Positions 46,027 to 55,173 are shown, numbered from the stretch's first letter. The stretch is 64,000 nucleotides of DNA from Endozoicomonas elysicola (GCF_000710775.1 NZ_JOJP01000001.1:1937825-2001824); one strand, 5' to 3'. Program-made: numbers and translations. Notes: generated by a model not told the origin, from the letters alone.

Positions 46027-48839
46027 TGAAGTATTTTAATGGAGAGTATTGCAAGAACACCATTTATGGTTATCTGTTTTTTTTATTGTTAGTTTTATCT
46101 ACTGGGCTTTCTGCCAATTCAACTATAGAAGAAAATGGAGTATTTTTTATTGAATTAAGTGGTAATGATAAATCATTGCCTGCTTTGCTGGTTAGCGAGA
46201 ATGTGGAAGTCAATCTTCCTGATGGAACTATCATCAGTCTAAGCAATCATGATAGTGAACAGGCCGCATCCAAGATACTCAAAGAGCTTTCGAAATCCCA
46301 TGATATTAAATCCGTAAAGTATTTTGATTCTGAAAGTTTGCTTAATATTGCTGTTCTAGGAGATATCCAGAGCCCTGGTAAATATCGTATACCTGTAGGT
46401 TCCCATCTGAATAAACTGAATTTTTATCACCCAATTTATGATGACATGGCGTTTAATGCTAACTATACCGTTATTAGGGGGGGGCAGCAGATAAAAGTCA
46501 GCTCCAATAGTTTATCCGAATGGGGGCTTAAGCTTGGTGATGCTGTTCTGATATCTTTGGATAAACGACATGTGGAAAAAACAGAGAAGGAAGGTAAGGA
46601 TAGACGTAATGCTAAGGGCACAATTAACGAGGATATAACTAAGCCTATTGAAGAACCTGTAGAGGTTTCTTCGGAAAAAGCAGCTATTGAAAGCGAGGAT
46701 GGCAAAGAAGTAAAAAATATTTCGAATGATGTAGACGCTAAATCAGGAGGCAGTGAGATTACATCATCTGCCCGAGTGAGAGATCCTGAACGTTATAAAC
46801 TGCAGTCTGGTGATATTCTGGTTGTTGGTTTACCCGGAGAGGAGGGATTTAATAAAAATTTCCTAATAGGAAGAGATGGAACTATCCATCTACCTGAAAT
46901 TGGCCAGCTGAAAACTGCAGGCTTGACGTTAAGAGAAGTAGAGAAAGTAATTTATACCGCGCTATCCGATGCATTTTTAGGCTTGGATAATCTGACAATA
47001 CAGCTGAAAGAAAAACGGTTATTAGTCACAGTGCTGGGTTTTGTAAATAACCCCGGAGAAGTTGAGCTTCCCAGTACGGGAAATATCCAGATGGCGATTA
47101 CTGAAGCTGGTGGTTTTGTTGATGGGGCACAGCTTGACAAGCTTCAGTTAAGAAGAGATGGGAAAAAGAATGTATTCAACTTTAAGCGCTATCTGGATAC
47201 AGGTGACCCGAATGTTCTGCCCGAAATAAAATCTCTGGATGAAATATTTGTTCCGACTTCTCCGGGTTTGAGCAGTGTTCATGGTGAGCCTCGGGTTGTT
47301 GATGATAAAGCGGTTGACTCAGTCTCTGATAGAACGGTTATCAAAGTTTTTGGTGAGGTTCTCAGACCAGTGAGTTTCCCTTATCTGGAAGGTATTAACG
47401 TTGTTGATGCCATTTTGAAAGGAGGTGGGGTTACCCGTTATGCCAATGTTGAACAGGTTCGGGTACTGTCAGGCAGCGAGCCTCAGCTGTTTAACCTGAA
47501 AGCTTATCTGGACAGTGGTAAAGCAAGTGATTTGCCACTTTTACAAGAGGGTGCAACCGTTTATGTGCCTAAGCAGGTTGACTCTATATCGGGTGGTGGT
47601 CGTACTGTCTATGTGATGGGGCAAGTACAAAAACCAGGCGCTTATGAGACTGCTAAAAATGTGAGCTTTTTAGATGTTTTGGCAAATGCAGGGGGGCCAA
47701 ATCGCTATGCCGATATAAGGTCGGTCAGAATTTTGCGGAGAGATGGTAGTGTATTGCCATTTAATCTTCAGGACTTCACTGAAGGGCGGTCCACTGCTTT
47801 ACCTCCAATGGAGCCAGGCGATGCGGTATTTTTTCCTGAAAAAGGGCCAGAAGATGATAAATCCTGGCTTAAGCTTGAGACGGATAATTCTCTTAAAATA
47901 TTGGGAGCCATAAAAAAGCCTGGACGATATGAGTGGGCTCCATCTGTCGATTTTATGGACTATATCAGTAATGCCGGAGGGCCTACGGCGAAAGCCGATC
48001 TTTCGCATGTCAAAATTATTAAACCTGGTCCGGATAACCAGAGGATCTCTATAGAGTTTAATCTTCAGGAGTTTATAGATATAGGTGGGCAGTGGTCTGA
48101 TATGCCAAAGCTTTCAGGTGGCTCAACCATTGTCGTTCCTGAATTGCCAGTGAATCCCACCTCGCAAACATCAAGTTGGGTGAAATTACCAAAGGAAGCA
48201 GCGATTTATATTATGGGGGCTGTTATAGAGCCCGGGCGATATGCTTTTAATGAAGATATGGGATTTTTGGATATATTGTCTGCTTCAGAGGGACCGTCAG
48301 AAGAAGCAGACTTAAGCCGGATTCGGGTGATTCATCGAAACGAGGGAGTGCCAAAAGTCAGTAAGGTGAATTTACTTCAATATTTTGAAACAGGTGATGA
48401 GTCACTCCTGCCTAAAGTTAAGGCCGAGGACACTATCTTCATAGCATCAAGAAAACGTAAGTGGGTAGAGAAGCACCCTGAAGATACGGTGCGAATTATG
48501 GGTTCGGTGTTTAAGTCAGGTCGTTATGAATTTACGAACAATATGACAATTCTCGATCTAATCGCTGAAGCAGGGGGACCAAAAGAAACGGCTTATATTG
48601 AAAAAATACTGATTGTAAATAGTTCATGTTGCGAAAGCAGAGCATCAACATTTGATCTTGTGGATTTTATGAAGGATCCAGACGCTTCCCGATTACCAAT
48701 ATTAAGGGCAGGAGATACAGTCTTCGTTCCAGAGCTATCACAGTCTAACTGGAATAACTTTAATGACCTGGTTGCTGATACCGCAGGTATCCTGAATGTA
48801 CTTATGATGCTGACGAACTTAGGGTGGCTTAGACCATGA
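46026..48839 (+). CDS. Large polysaccharide export protein with multiple SLBB domains (SypC-like)
   Basis: A 937-residue protein. It has a Sec signal (FLLLVLSTGLSA), an N-terminal SLBB-like unit (about 108-160), a charged linker (about 180-250), a Poly_export domain (YKLQSGDILVVGLPGEEGF, about 258 on) and six further SLBB-like units marked by VxGxVxxPGxY and AGGP motifs (starting near 335, 437, 533, 623, 730 and 820). Wza is about 380 residues, so this channel is greatly extended. No lipobox cysteine is visible. GGAG eight bases upstream supports the ATG at 46026 over the GTG at 46023. Confidence 0.9.
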   Translation: MKYFNGEYCKNTIYGYLFFLLLVLSTGLSANSTIEENGVFFIELSGNDKSLPALLVSENVEVNLPDGTIISLSNHDSEQAASKILKELSKSHDIKSVKYFDSESLLNIAVLGDIQSPGKYRIPVGSHLNKLNFYHPIYDDMAFNANYTVIRGGQQIKVSSNSLSEWGLKLGDAVLISLDKRHVEKTEKEGKDRRNAKGTINEDITKPIEEPVEVSSEKAAIESEDGKEVKNISNDVDAKSGGSEITSSARVRDPERYKLQSGDILVVGLPGEEGFNKNFLIGRDGTIHLPEIGQLKTAGLTLREVEKVIYTALSDAFLGLDNLTIQLKEKRLLVTVLGFVNNPGEVELPSTGNIQMAITEAGGFVDGAQLDKLQLRRDGKKNVFNFKRYLDTGDPNVLPEIKSLDEIFVPTSPGLSSVHGEPRVVDDKAVDSVSDRTVIKVFGEVLRPVSFPYLEGINVVDAILKGGGVTRYANVEQVRVLSGSEPQLFNLKAYLDSGKASDLPLLQEGATVYVPKQVDSISGGGRTVYVMGQVQKPGAYETAKNVSFLDVLANAGGPNRYADIRSVRILRRDGSVLPFNLQDFTEGRSTALPPMEPGDAVFFPEKGPEDDKSWLKLETDNSLKILGAIKKPGRYEWAPSVDFMDYISNAGGPTAKADLSHVKIIKPGPDNQRISIEFNLQEFIDIGGQWSDMPKLSGGSTIVVPELPVNPTSQTSSWVKLPKEAAIYIMGAVIEPGRYAFNEDMGFLDILSASEGPSEEADLSRIRVIHRNEGVPKVSKVNLLQYFETGDESLLPKVKAEDTIFIASRKRKWVEKHPEDTVRIMGSVFKSGRYEFTNNMTILDLIAEAGGPKETAYIEKILIVNSSCCESRASTFDLVDFMKDPDASRLPILRAGDTVFVPELSQSNWNNFNDLVADTAGILNVLMMLTNLGWLRP

Positions 48840-49543
48840 TTAAGCTTCCCATAAACTATCTGGAAATAGAAGAGATATACAGCAATAGTATTGGCAAAGG
48901 TATGCGATCTGTTGCAATAACATCTGCAAATGCTGAGGAAGGTTGTAGTACTCTGGCTTATGCATTGAGTCAGCGAAGTGAAGTTGATGGCAAGCGTACT
49001 TTATTAGTAGAAGTAAATATGCTACATCCTGAACTGGGTGATATCTCGGGCCATATTCACACGGACTGGTTACCCAACCCCAAGTCAGCTGATGGCTGTA
49101 TCATGCGTACTGATGATGTGAACCTGGATATACTGCCAGCTCCTTGTGATACTGATGTATTAATGTTCCGGAATATCGCCAATATGAGCAAGCTCATGCA
49201 GCACTGGCTGGAAAATTATGATGCTGTTATTTTTGATACCTCTCCGGTGAATGCTCGAAACCGTAATAATATTCCTGCTGAATCCGTTTGTGCGATGGTG
49301 GATGGAACTATTTTAATGGTTATGGCCGGAATTACTCGGCAGACACAGTTTAAGGCCGCTTTGGATCGATTAAATCATAATGATGTATCGCTGATTGGAG
49401 TGGTTTTTAATGACTACCGTAACCCTCGTCTTGCTGATGAAATCTGCAGAGAAACACATCGGTTGGATAACTGGTTTCCCAATGTTATGAGCAAAATAAG
49501 GCGTCACATCAAGAAGTCTTCATTCTTTAATATTGATCTATAA
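48836..49543 (+). CDS. CpsD/CapB-like tyrosine-kinase-family ATPase with degenerate P-loop (SypD-like)
   Basis: A 235-residue protein of the BY-kinase cytoplasmic type without the Wzz/membrane part. The Walker A region reads TSANAEEGCSTLAYALS, with Cys37 where the P-loop lysine should be. The Walker A' region LLVEVNMLHPEL lacks the usual aspartate; Walker B (AVIFDTSPV) is kept. The C-terminus lacks a tyrosine cluster. It may be a non-catalytic partner of the export system. The ATG overlaps the stop of the SLBB gene. Confidence 0.85.
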   Translation: MIKLPINYLEIEEIYSNSIGKGMRSVAITSANAEEGCSTLAYALSQRSEVDGKRTLLVEVNMLHPELGDISGHIHTDWLPNPKSADGCIMRTDDVNLDILPAPCDTDVLMFRNIANMSKLMQHWLENYDAVIFDTSPVNARNRNNIPAESVCAMVDGTILMVMAGITRQTQFKAALDRLNHNDVSLIGVVFNDYRNPRLADEICRETHRLDNWFPNVMSKIRRHIKKSSFFNIDL

Positions 49544-49558
49544 GTGATACCTTCTGAA

Positions 49559-50335
49559 TCACTGGTAATTATTAATAATTTTATCAATGATTCCTTTTCT
49601 CTTTAGTTTCTGCAGTACAGTATCAATCTCCTTTCCATGTTGCTCTTGGTTTATGTTAAGCATAAATGAAACTGGAACGCAGTCAAATAGTGATCCGATT
49701 TCAAAGATATCCTGGGGGTCATTACTAGCAAGGTGTTCAAAAACCGTTTGATCCATCAAGGCAAGGTCAGTTCTTTTGTGAGCAAGCATTTTTAGAACAC
49801 CTTGTTCATTACTTGCGTCTGCCCGGTGAATGCTCCCTTCATCAAAGAAAGGTTCAAAAATCGGGAAAGTAAAGTTTTGTACAACACCTATACGTTTTCC
49901 AATAAATACTGCAGGGGAGCTTGCTTTGATAGCTTCCCCTTTTCTAAAAACCGTTACTTCACAGTGTTCGGAAATGGGGTTGGTAAAGTAGGTGTGTTGT
50001 TTATACTTTGTCCGCCAGACTGGGGATGTCCATGTTTCCATATCCAACTCATTGCTGACGACTTTATTAATAAGCCGGTTGAAAGGGTAGTAACTAAACT
50101 CAAACCGAAACCGGCTGTTTTCACTGACGGCTTTTAGTATGTCCTTTACGATACCTTTATCTTCTTCTATCCAGAACAGCGGAGGGTAGTCTTGTTGCAG
50201 TAAGCCCACACGAATGACCACTTCTTTTCTGGAGTGTGCCTGGATAGGGAGGGCTACTGAGATTGCAAGGGCAAACATGCCCAGCAGTATCCTACTCATC
50301 AATGAGTTTTGAGTATTTCTTCTTTCTCTATCCAT
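49559..50335 (-). CDS. Periplasmic amino-acid-binding-like protein (SBP_bac_3 type)
   Basis: About 258 residues with an N-terminal signal peptide (ILLGMFALAISVALPIQAHS) and a type 3 solute-binding fold (VVIRVGLLQQDYPPLFWIEE, KRTDLALMDQTVFEHL). No ABC permease genes lie nearby; lone proteins of this kind often act as sensors or have unknown roles. Start candidates are ATG 50335, GTG 50344 and ATG 50299; none has a good ribosome site. It converges on the polysaccharide export operon, 15 bp away. Confidence 0.75.
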   Translation of the reverse strand: MDRERRNTQNSLMSRILLGMFALAISVALPIQAHSRKEVVIRVGLLQQDYPPLFWIEEDKGIVKDILKAVSENSRFRFEFSYYPFNRLINKVVSNELDMETWTSPVWRTKYKQHTYFTNPISEHCEVTVFRKGEAIKASSPAVFIGKRIGVVQNFTFPIFEPFFDEGSIHRADASNEQGVLKMLAHKRTDLALMDQTVFEHLASNDPQDIFEIGSLFDCVPVSFMLNINQEQHGKEIDTVLQKLKRKGIIDKIINNYQ

Positions 50336-50372
50336 GAGAATCACTGTCTGGTAATTGATACTTTAAGTATGA

Positions 50373-51041
50373 TCAGGTTGGTGGGGTAATGCCAATTTCA
50401 ATCGTAGGGCCAAGGAATTTCGGGCCAGTGTTCAGGAAGTGCACTTCCAGAACTGCCAGCACTCTGGCAAGAAACTCTCTGGTTTTATTACTGATGTCCG
50501 AGTTATAACCTTCTCCTGCATTGAAGGCGATGGCATCGATGTCATGATTCAGGGCAATATAGAGTGCCCGCTTATTGTGTGGGGCCTGTGAAATAATGGT
50601 GAAACTGTTTAAATCAAAGACATGATGCGCTCTCAGGACCGAGTCCAGTGTTCTGAAGCCCGCATAGTCCCGGTATATCCGATCTGAGGGAACCCCTCTT
50701 TTGAGAAGGTCTCGCCTGATGGTACTTGGTTCATCATAAAAGCGTGTGCTGTTATCACCACTGATAAGGATGTAGTCAATTTTACCCGCTTTAAAGAGGC
50801 GATGGGCTGCCTCTAGCCGGAGTCGGTAGTGGTCATTAAAACCACCGATACGAGAGTATTTGCTGGTACCCAGTAAAACCCCTACCTGATTGTAGGGAAG
50901 GCTGCTGATATTTGAATAAAGGGATTCATTGGTTGTGCTTGCGACCAGATAGTTACACAGAACAGTAAATGCCAGCAGGGTGGCTGCAGAGAGCGCTGCC
51001 AGCCGGGAAATGATCACTAAATGGGGCAGTCGAACACCCAT
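50373..51041 (-). CDS. SanA/YdcF-like DUF218 membrane protein
   Basis: About 222 residues: an N-terminal membrane helix (about 10-30) and a periplasmic DUF218 domain (VGVLLGTSKY, YILISGDNSTRFYDEPSTIRR, RTLDSVLRA and FTIISQAPHNKRALYIA). It resembles E. coli SanA, which affects envelope permeability to vancomycin; the biochemical role is unknown. ATG at 51041 is chosen because AAGG lies six bases upstream. It follows the exported glycosyltransferase-like gene by about 90 bp on the same strand. Confidence 0.85.
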   Translation of the reverse strand: MGVRLPHLVIISRLAALSAATLLAFTVLCNYLVASTTNESLYSNISSLPYNQVGVLLGTSKYSRIGGFNDHYRLRLEAAHRLFKAGKIDYILISGDNSTRFYDEPSTIRRDLLKRGVPSDRIYRDYAGFRTLDSVLRAHHVFDLNSFTIISQAPHNKRALYIALNHDIDAIAFNAGEGYNSDISNKTREFLARVLAVLEVHFLNTGPKFLGPTIEIGITPPT

Positions 51042-51131
51042 CATCAACCTTCAACGAAAATCCTATTATTCTATGAGTAGACCATATTGTGTGGCTATCA
51101 TAAAGTCGATGGATAGTAATTATTGCGATTT

Positions 51132-52310
51132 TTAATCAGACTTTCGTCTTAATCCATCAATCATAAGCTTTGATATCGTTTTGCTGGGGGCGTCTGGTAT
51201 CCCCAGTTGTTCTGCTATTGCTGGTGGCCTGTATCCCAATATGTGCGCTTTAATCATTAGCGCCAATGGTTTTGGAAATGATGCCCGAATGGCAAGCTGT
51301 TCGGTCAGCATAAGGTTCTGGTAGCTTTGGTCGGTAACGTAAATAACAGGTTTGCCTCTGTAGATAGCCTGTTGGGCCACTGATGACTTATGTACGATAA
51401 CGGCTGAAGCAATGGTACTTAACGTGGCTGTTGAGTAAGTACCATGGTGAAGCAGGTGAACATTTCCGCCTGCCATGGAGTCAATGATTCTCCGCTCAAG
51501 GCCGCCATCAAATTTAGGGTGATAAGTCACCAGAAAAAGGGTGTCAGGGAGTAGTCGTGTTGCTTCTATAAATGTTTGAAAAGCTTTTGGGTAACTTTTG
51601 CTATAATCACCGGCAAACAATACGACGGGTTGATGGGGGGGGATGTTTAGAGTCTCGCGTAACAGGTCTGTATCGGTTTCCTGATAGATCGTGTCCCACT
51701 CTTCCAGAGTAGGCTGTCCGGTCACTTTTACCATCGCTCCCTTAGACTGGGCTATACCCTGAAAGCTAGCGGCAGTTGTTTTGCTGGGTACGTGAAATTC
51801 ATCCACATAGCTGAGTTCATCGAGAAAAGGCTGCACGTAGCTGATTGAATCGACAGGTTCAAAATTATCGTAAAAGGCAATGACTCTAGCGCCTCTCCTT
51901 TCCCAGATATTGGCAATCTGAGCCTGTGCCCTGCTGGCCATACCGGTATAGACGATTTTCGCGGAAATCATTTCAGCGAGATGGTAGACCAGACTCTGGT
52001 TTAATGCCTGGTTGCGGTTATCGAATAGTGCATCATTGTGTGTCAGTGCATCTATCTGAATCAGCGCAGGGTCATCCTTGAAGACCTCTGCAGCACGACC
52101 CATGGCCAGTATTCGGTAAGGAATATTGGCACTTTTCAATCTTTCCTGAATACGAATAAAGGCATTACTTTCACCCTGATCGTAGGCAACGAAGAGAATG
52201 GCTGTTTTTATATAGTCGGTTTCACTGCTGTGTGAAACGGGCATAAAAAAGAGCCAGAGAAAGGAAAAAATGACGGGTGCTGACAGGTACTTGAGCTTGT
52301 TGTTTTTCAC
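51132..52310 (-). CDS. Exported glycosyltransferase-like (GT-B fold) protein
   Basis: A 392-residue protein starting at GTG. It has a clear Sec signal (VIFSFLWLFFMPVSHSSE) and then a Rossmann-like two-domain layout: ILFVAYDQGESNAF, MASRAQAQIANIWERRGARVIAFYDNFEP, then VVLFAGDYSKSYP, FLVTYHPKFDGGLER and VIVHKSSVAQQAIYRGKPVIYVTD, similar to CDP-glycerol or surface-glycan glycosyltransferases. A signal peptide on such an enzyme is odd because nucleotide sugars are absent from the periplasm. Function unknown; it might be a glycan-binding relative. Confidence 0.65.
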   Translation of the reverse strand: MKNNKLKYLSAPVIFSFLWLFFMPVSHSSETDYIKTAILFVAYDQGESNAFIRIQERLKSANIPYRILAMGRAAEVFKDDPALIQIDALTHNDALFDNRNQALNQSLVYHLAEMISAKIVYTGMASRAQAQIANIWERRGARVIAFYDNFEPVDSISYVQPFLDELSYVDEFHVPSKTTAASFQGIAQSKGAMVKVTGQPTLEEWDTIYQETDTDLLRETLNIPPHQPVVLFAGDYSKSYPKAFQTFIEATRLLPDTLFLVTYHPKFDGGLERRIIDSMAGGNVHLLHHGTYSTATLSTIASAVIVHKSSVAQQAIYRGKPVIYVTDQSYQNLMLTEQLAIRASFPKPLALMIKAHILGYRPPAIAEQLGIPDAPSKTISKLMIDGLRRKSD

Positions 52311-52393
52311 TTGATACTACCCCGGTGGACATCCTTAAAACGTTTACTTCCTAAGTTTGAAAGTAGGATTGCCACCGGAGGTTGTAAAACTGA

Positions 52394-53503
52394 TTATTTC
52401 CTAATCAGATGAACGCCCATTTCAGCGTGATGAGTGTATGGGAACTGATCAAAAAGGGCTATTTTTTCGATTTTATGGGTCTGGCAGATCGTTGACAGAT
52501 TGTGCTTCAGAGTTTCAGGGTTGCAGGAAATGTACAGAATATTGTCGAAATTCTGTACCAGTTTCTCTGTTCCTTCATCAAGGCCTGCGCGAGGTGGGTC
52601 AACCAGAATGGTAGAGAAGCGATAGCTGTCCAGATCGATTTCGCTCAAACGGCGGAACTCACGCTCTTTATTCATGGCCTGCGTAAACTCCTCACTGGAA
52701 AGGCGGGCGATTTCTACATTGTCCACACCGTTCAATTTGAAGTTTTCCCGGGCAGAGTGCACTGAGGTTTTTGCAATCTCGGTGGCCAGTACTTTTTCAA
52801 AGTGGCCTGCAAGTACACAGGTAAAGTTGCCATTACCACAATAGAGTTCTAATAAATCACTACGCTCCTTTAATGAAGCGCTTAACGCAATTTGTTGCGA
52901 GGTACGGCTGGCCCAGGAAAGCATATGTTCATTAACGCCAGCATTAGGCTGAGTAAAACTGTTTTCTACCTGAGTGTAATGGAACGCCTTCCCATCAACA
53001 GTCAGCGTTTCTGTGACATAATCTTTATCCAGCACCCGTTTCTGCTTACGGGCACGTCCGATAATGCGAATGCCAAACCTTTCCTGAAGTTCGGTTGCTT
53101 CCTGCTTCCAATCATCATCCAGCTGTCGATGATAGATCAGTGAAACCAATGCTTCCTGAGTCTGGGTTGTGAGAAACTCAACCTGAAAGAGTCTTTTTTT
53201 AAGATGATTGCTGGCAATGATCGCTTCAATCAATGGCATCATTAACCGGTTAATAGTTTCTGAGCCGCTGGGAAAGGACGTTACTTCGAAGGGCTGCTTG
53301 GTCTGTGGATCAAACATCCGGTAGTAACAATGGTCGCCTTCATGCCAGACATGAAACTCTGCCCTCATCCGGTAATTTTCTGGTCTTGAGCGGAATAGTT
53401 CCAGCTCAGGAATGCCAAACTCTGCAAATTCACTGCGAATACGGCTGGCTTTTTCTGCCAGTTGCTCTTCATACCTTTCGGGTTGAACTGTTGGTAAGGA
53501 CAT
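52394..53503 (-). CDS. trmA: tRNA (uracil-54-C5)-methyltransferase TrmA
   Basis: A 369-residue enzyme (E. coli TrmA 366). The start at 53503 (MSLPTVQPERYEEQLAEK) matches the family; longer in-frame readings cross a terminator. The SAM site is LLELYCGNGNFTCVLA, the DPPRAGLDEGT motif carries catalytic residues, and the nucleophile cysteine lies in YISCNPETLKHN. It makes m5U54 (ribothymidine) in the T loop of tRNA. The gene is transcribed on its own, insulated by a terminator upstream. Confidence 0.97.
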   Translation of the reverse strand: MSLPTVQPERYEEQLAEKASRIRSEFAEFGIPELELFRSRPENYRMRAEFHVWHEGDHCYYRMFDPQTKQPFEVTSFPSGSETINRLMMPLIEAIIASNHLKKRLFQVEFLTTQTQEALVSLIYHRQLDDDWKQEATELQERFGIRIIGRARKQKRVLDKDYVTETLTVDGKAFHYTQVENSFTQPNAGVNEHMLSWASRTSQQIALSASLKERSDLLELYCGNGNFTCVLAGHFEKVLATEIAKTSVHSARENFKLNGVDNVEIARLSSEEFTQAMNKEREFRRLSEIDLDSYRFSTILVDPPRAGLDEGTEKLVQNFDNILYISCNPETLKHNLSTICQTHKIEKIALFDQFPYTHHAEMGVHLIRK

Positions 53504-53515
53504 GGTGTCTGGAAT

Positions 53516-53545
53516 CAATAAAAAAACGGCCCATATTATGGGCCG
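53516..53545 (-). terminator. Rho-independent terminator of the NCS2 permease gene
   Basis: On the minus strand ACGGCCCAT pairs with ATGGGCCGT (53525-53545), followed by a run of T. It lies about 50 bp past the permease stop and just before the trmA start. Confidence 0.9.
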
Positions 53546-53597
53546 TAATGGTAAGAACGTGAAGAGTGGTTTATGACTGGGTTTATCACCGATCAGT

Positions 53598-54905
53598 TTA
53601 CATAACGATCTTCGCCAGACACAACGCGCCAACGATGTATGAAGCAACGGATATCTGGCGGTAGTTACCACTCAGCAGCTTCAGAATGATGTAGGAGAGC
53701 ATGCCAATAATAATGCCTTCTGCAATGCTGTATGTCATTGGCATAAACAGCAGGGTCAGAAACGCAGGGATCGATTCGCTGAAGTCATTCAGATCGATCT
53801 CCTGAATAGGAGACATCATGAACAGTCCCACCAGAACCAGGGCAGGAGTGGTTGCGGCGCCTGGCACCATCAGGAACAGGGGCGAGAGGAACAGGGCGAC
53901 CAGGAACAAGCCTGCGACGACCAGAGCTGTCAATCCAGTGCGACCACCTTCAGAAACCCCGGTGGCACTTTCCACAAAGGTGGTTACTGTACTGGTTCCA
54001 AGGCAGGCGCCAGCAGTGGTAGCAACTGCATCGGCAAACAGTGCCTGTTTACAGTTGGGCACTTCGCCTTTTTCATTCAGCATGTTGGCTTTGGTTGATA
54101 CACCCACCAGAGTCCCTACTGTGTCGAACATATCAACAAACAGGAAGGTAAACAGGATGATGGCCATATCAGTAGTGAATACTTGATCCCACTGGAACTG
54201 GAATAAGATCGGAGAAAGATCTGGAGGCGTCAGGCCATTGCTGAAATCTGGCATAGAGGTAACGCCCAGAGGGAAACCAATCAGGGTGGTTGCTACGATA
54301 CCGATCAGAAGGGCACCGCGAACACCTTTTACCAGCAACACGCCCGTGACCAGAATACCAATCAGCGCCAGCAGTGGCTTTGGATCAGTCAACGAACCAA
54401 CCGCTACCAGTGTGGCCGGATTGGCTTCCACAATACCGGCATTCTGCAGACCAATAAAGGCAATAAATAAACCAATACCACAGGAGACCGCTTTCTTTAG
54501 ACTCAGCGGTACGCTGTTAACAATGGCTTCACGGATATTAAAGGCGGTCAGAACCAGGAAAATGATACCTTCCAGAAAAACGGCCGTGAGTGCCATCTGC
54601 CAGGAGTATCCCATGCCCAGAACAACACCGTAAGCAAAGAAGGCGTTCAGTCCCATCCCCGGGGCGAGAGCAAAAGGCAGTTTTGCCCAGAGCGCCATGA
54701 CCAGCGTACCGATAATGGCTGAGATGGTGGTTGCGGTGAATACAGCACCAAAGTCCATGCCTGCATCTTTAAGGATCAGCGGGTTGACCACAAGAATATA
54801 CGCCATGGTCATAAACGTGGTGAAGCCTGCAATCACCTCGGTTTTGACATTCGTGCCATGGGCTTTCAGGTCAAAATAATTCTCGAGTAGTTCCCTGCTG
54901 GACAT
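53598..54905 (-). CDS. NCS2-family adenine/guanine/hypoxanthine permease
   Basis: A 435-residue inner-membrane protein with about 12-14 helices, of the AzgA-like NCS2 branch (E. coli AdeP, AdeQ, GhxP, GhxQ). Landmarks: TEVIAGFTTFMTMAYILVVNP, APGMGLNAFFAYGVV, LFVDMFDTVGTLVGVSTKAN and GTSTVTTFVESATGVSEGGRTG. It imports purine bases by proton symport. AAGGT precedes the ATG. It can feed the purine salvage enzymes DeoD and GuaD encoded earlier in the window, though unlinked to them. Confidence 0.95.
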   Translation of the reverse strand: MSSRELLENYFDLKAHGTNVKTEVIAGFTTFMTMAYILVVNPLILKDAGMDFGAVFTATTISAIIGTLVMALWAKLPFALAPGMGLNAFFAYGVVLGMGYSWQMALTAVFLEGIIFLVLTAFNIREAIVNSVPLSLKKAVSCGIGLFIAFIGLQNAGIVEANPATLVAVGSLTDPKPLLALIGILVTGVLLVKGVRGALLIGIVATTLIGFPLGVTSMPDFSNGLTPPDLSPILFQFQWDQVFTTDMAIILFTFLFVDMFDTVGTLVGVSTKANMLNEKGEVPNCKQALFADAVATTAGACLGTSTVTTFVESATGVSEGGRTGLTALVVAGLFLVALFLSPLFLMVPGAATTPALVLVGLFMMSPIQEIDLNDFSESIPAFLTLLFMPMTYSIAEGIIIGMLSYIILKLLSGNYRQISVASYIVGALCLAKIVM

Positions 54906-55150
54906 AGGTTACCTTTAGTCTTTACATCAGCATTATGTTCTTTCGATCAGAAGCGGCGTTCTAATATTTTGCCTGTTCGGTCGATCAGAAAAGCGGTTAA
55001 AGATATATTCTTTTTAGTCTTGGCTTAATACGTATTTATGTCTTTTTTATTGGTTTGGCTGGGTGGGAGAAGTGGTTAAAAAGTGATCGGTTTGGTTCTC
55101 TGGCGATACTATACCTTGTGCAGGGTGTTTTCCTGTGTGCATTAACAGAG

Positions 55151-55173
55151 TTATCCACAGAAGTTGTGGTTAA
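55151..55173. promoter_or_regulatory. Pair of inverted DnaA-box sequences
   Basis: TTATCCACA (55151-55159) is a perfect DnaA box. TGTGGTTAA (55165-55173) is the inverse of TTAACCACA, one base from consensus. The two face each other 5 bp apart in a 365-bp gene-free gap (54906-55270). It may be a DnaA-controlled promoter or titration site; no replication genes or origin features lie around it. Confidence 0.5.
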
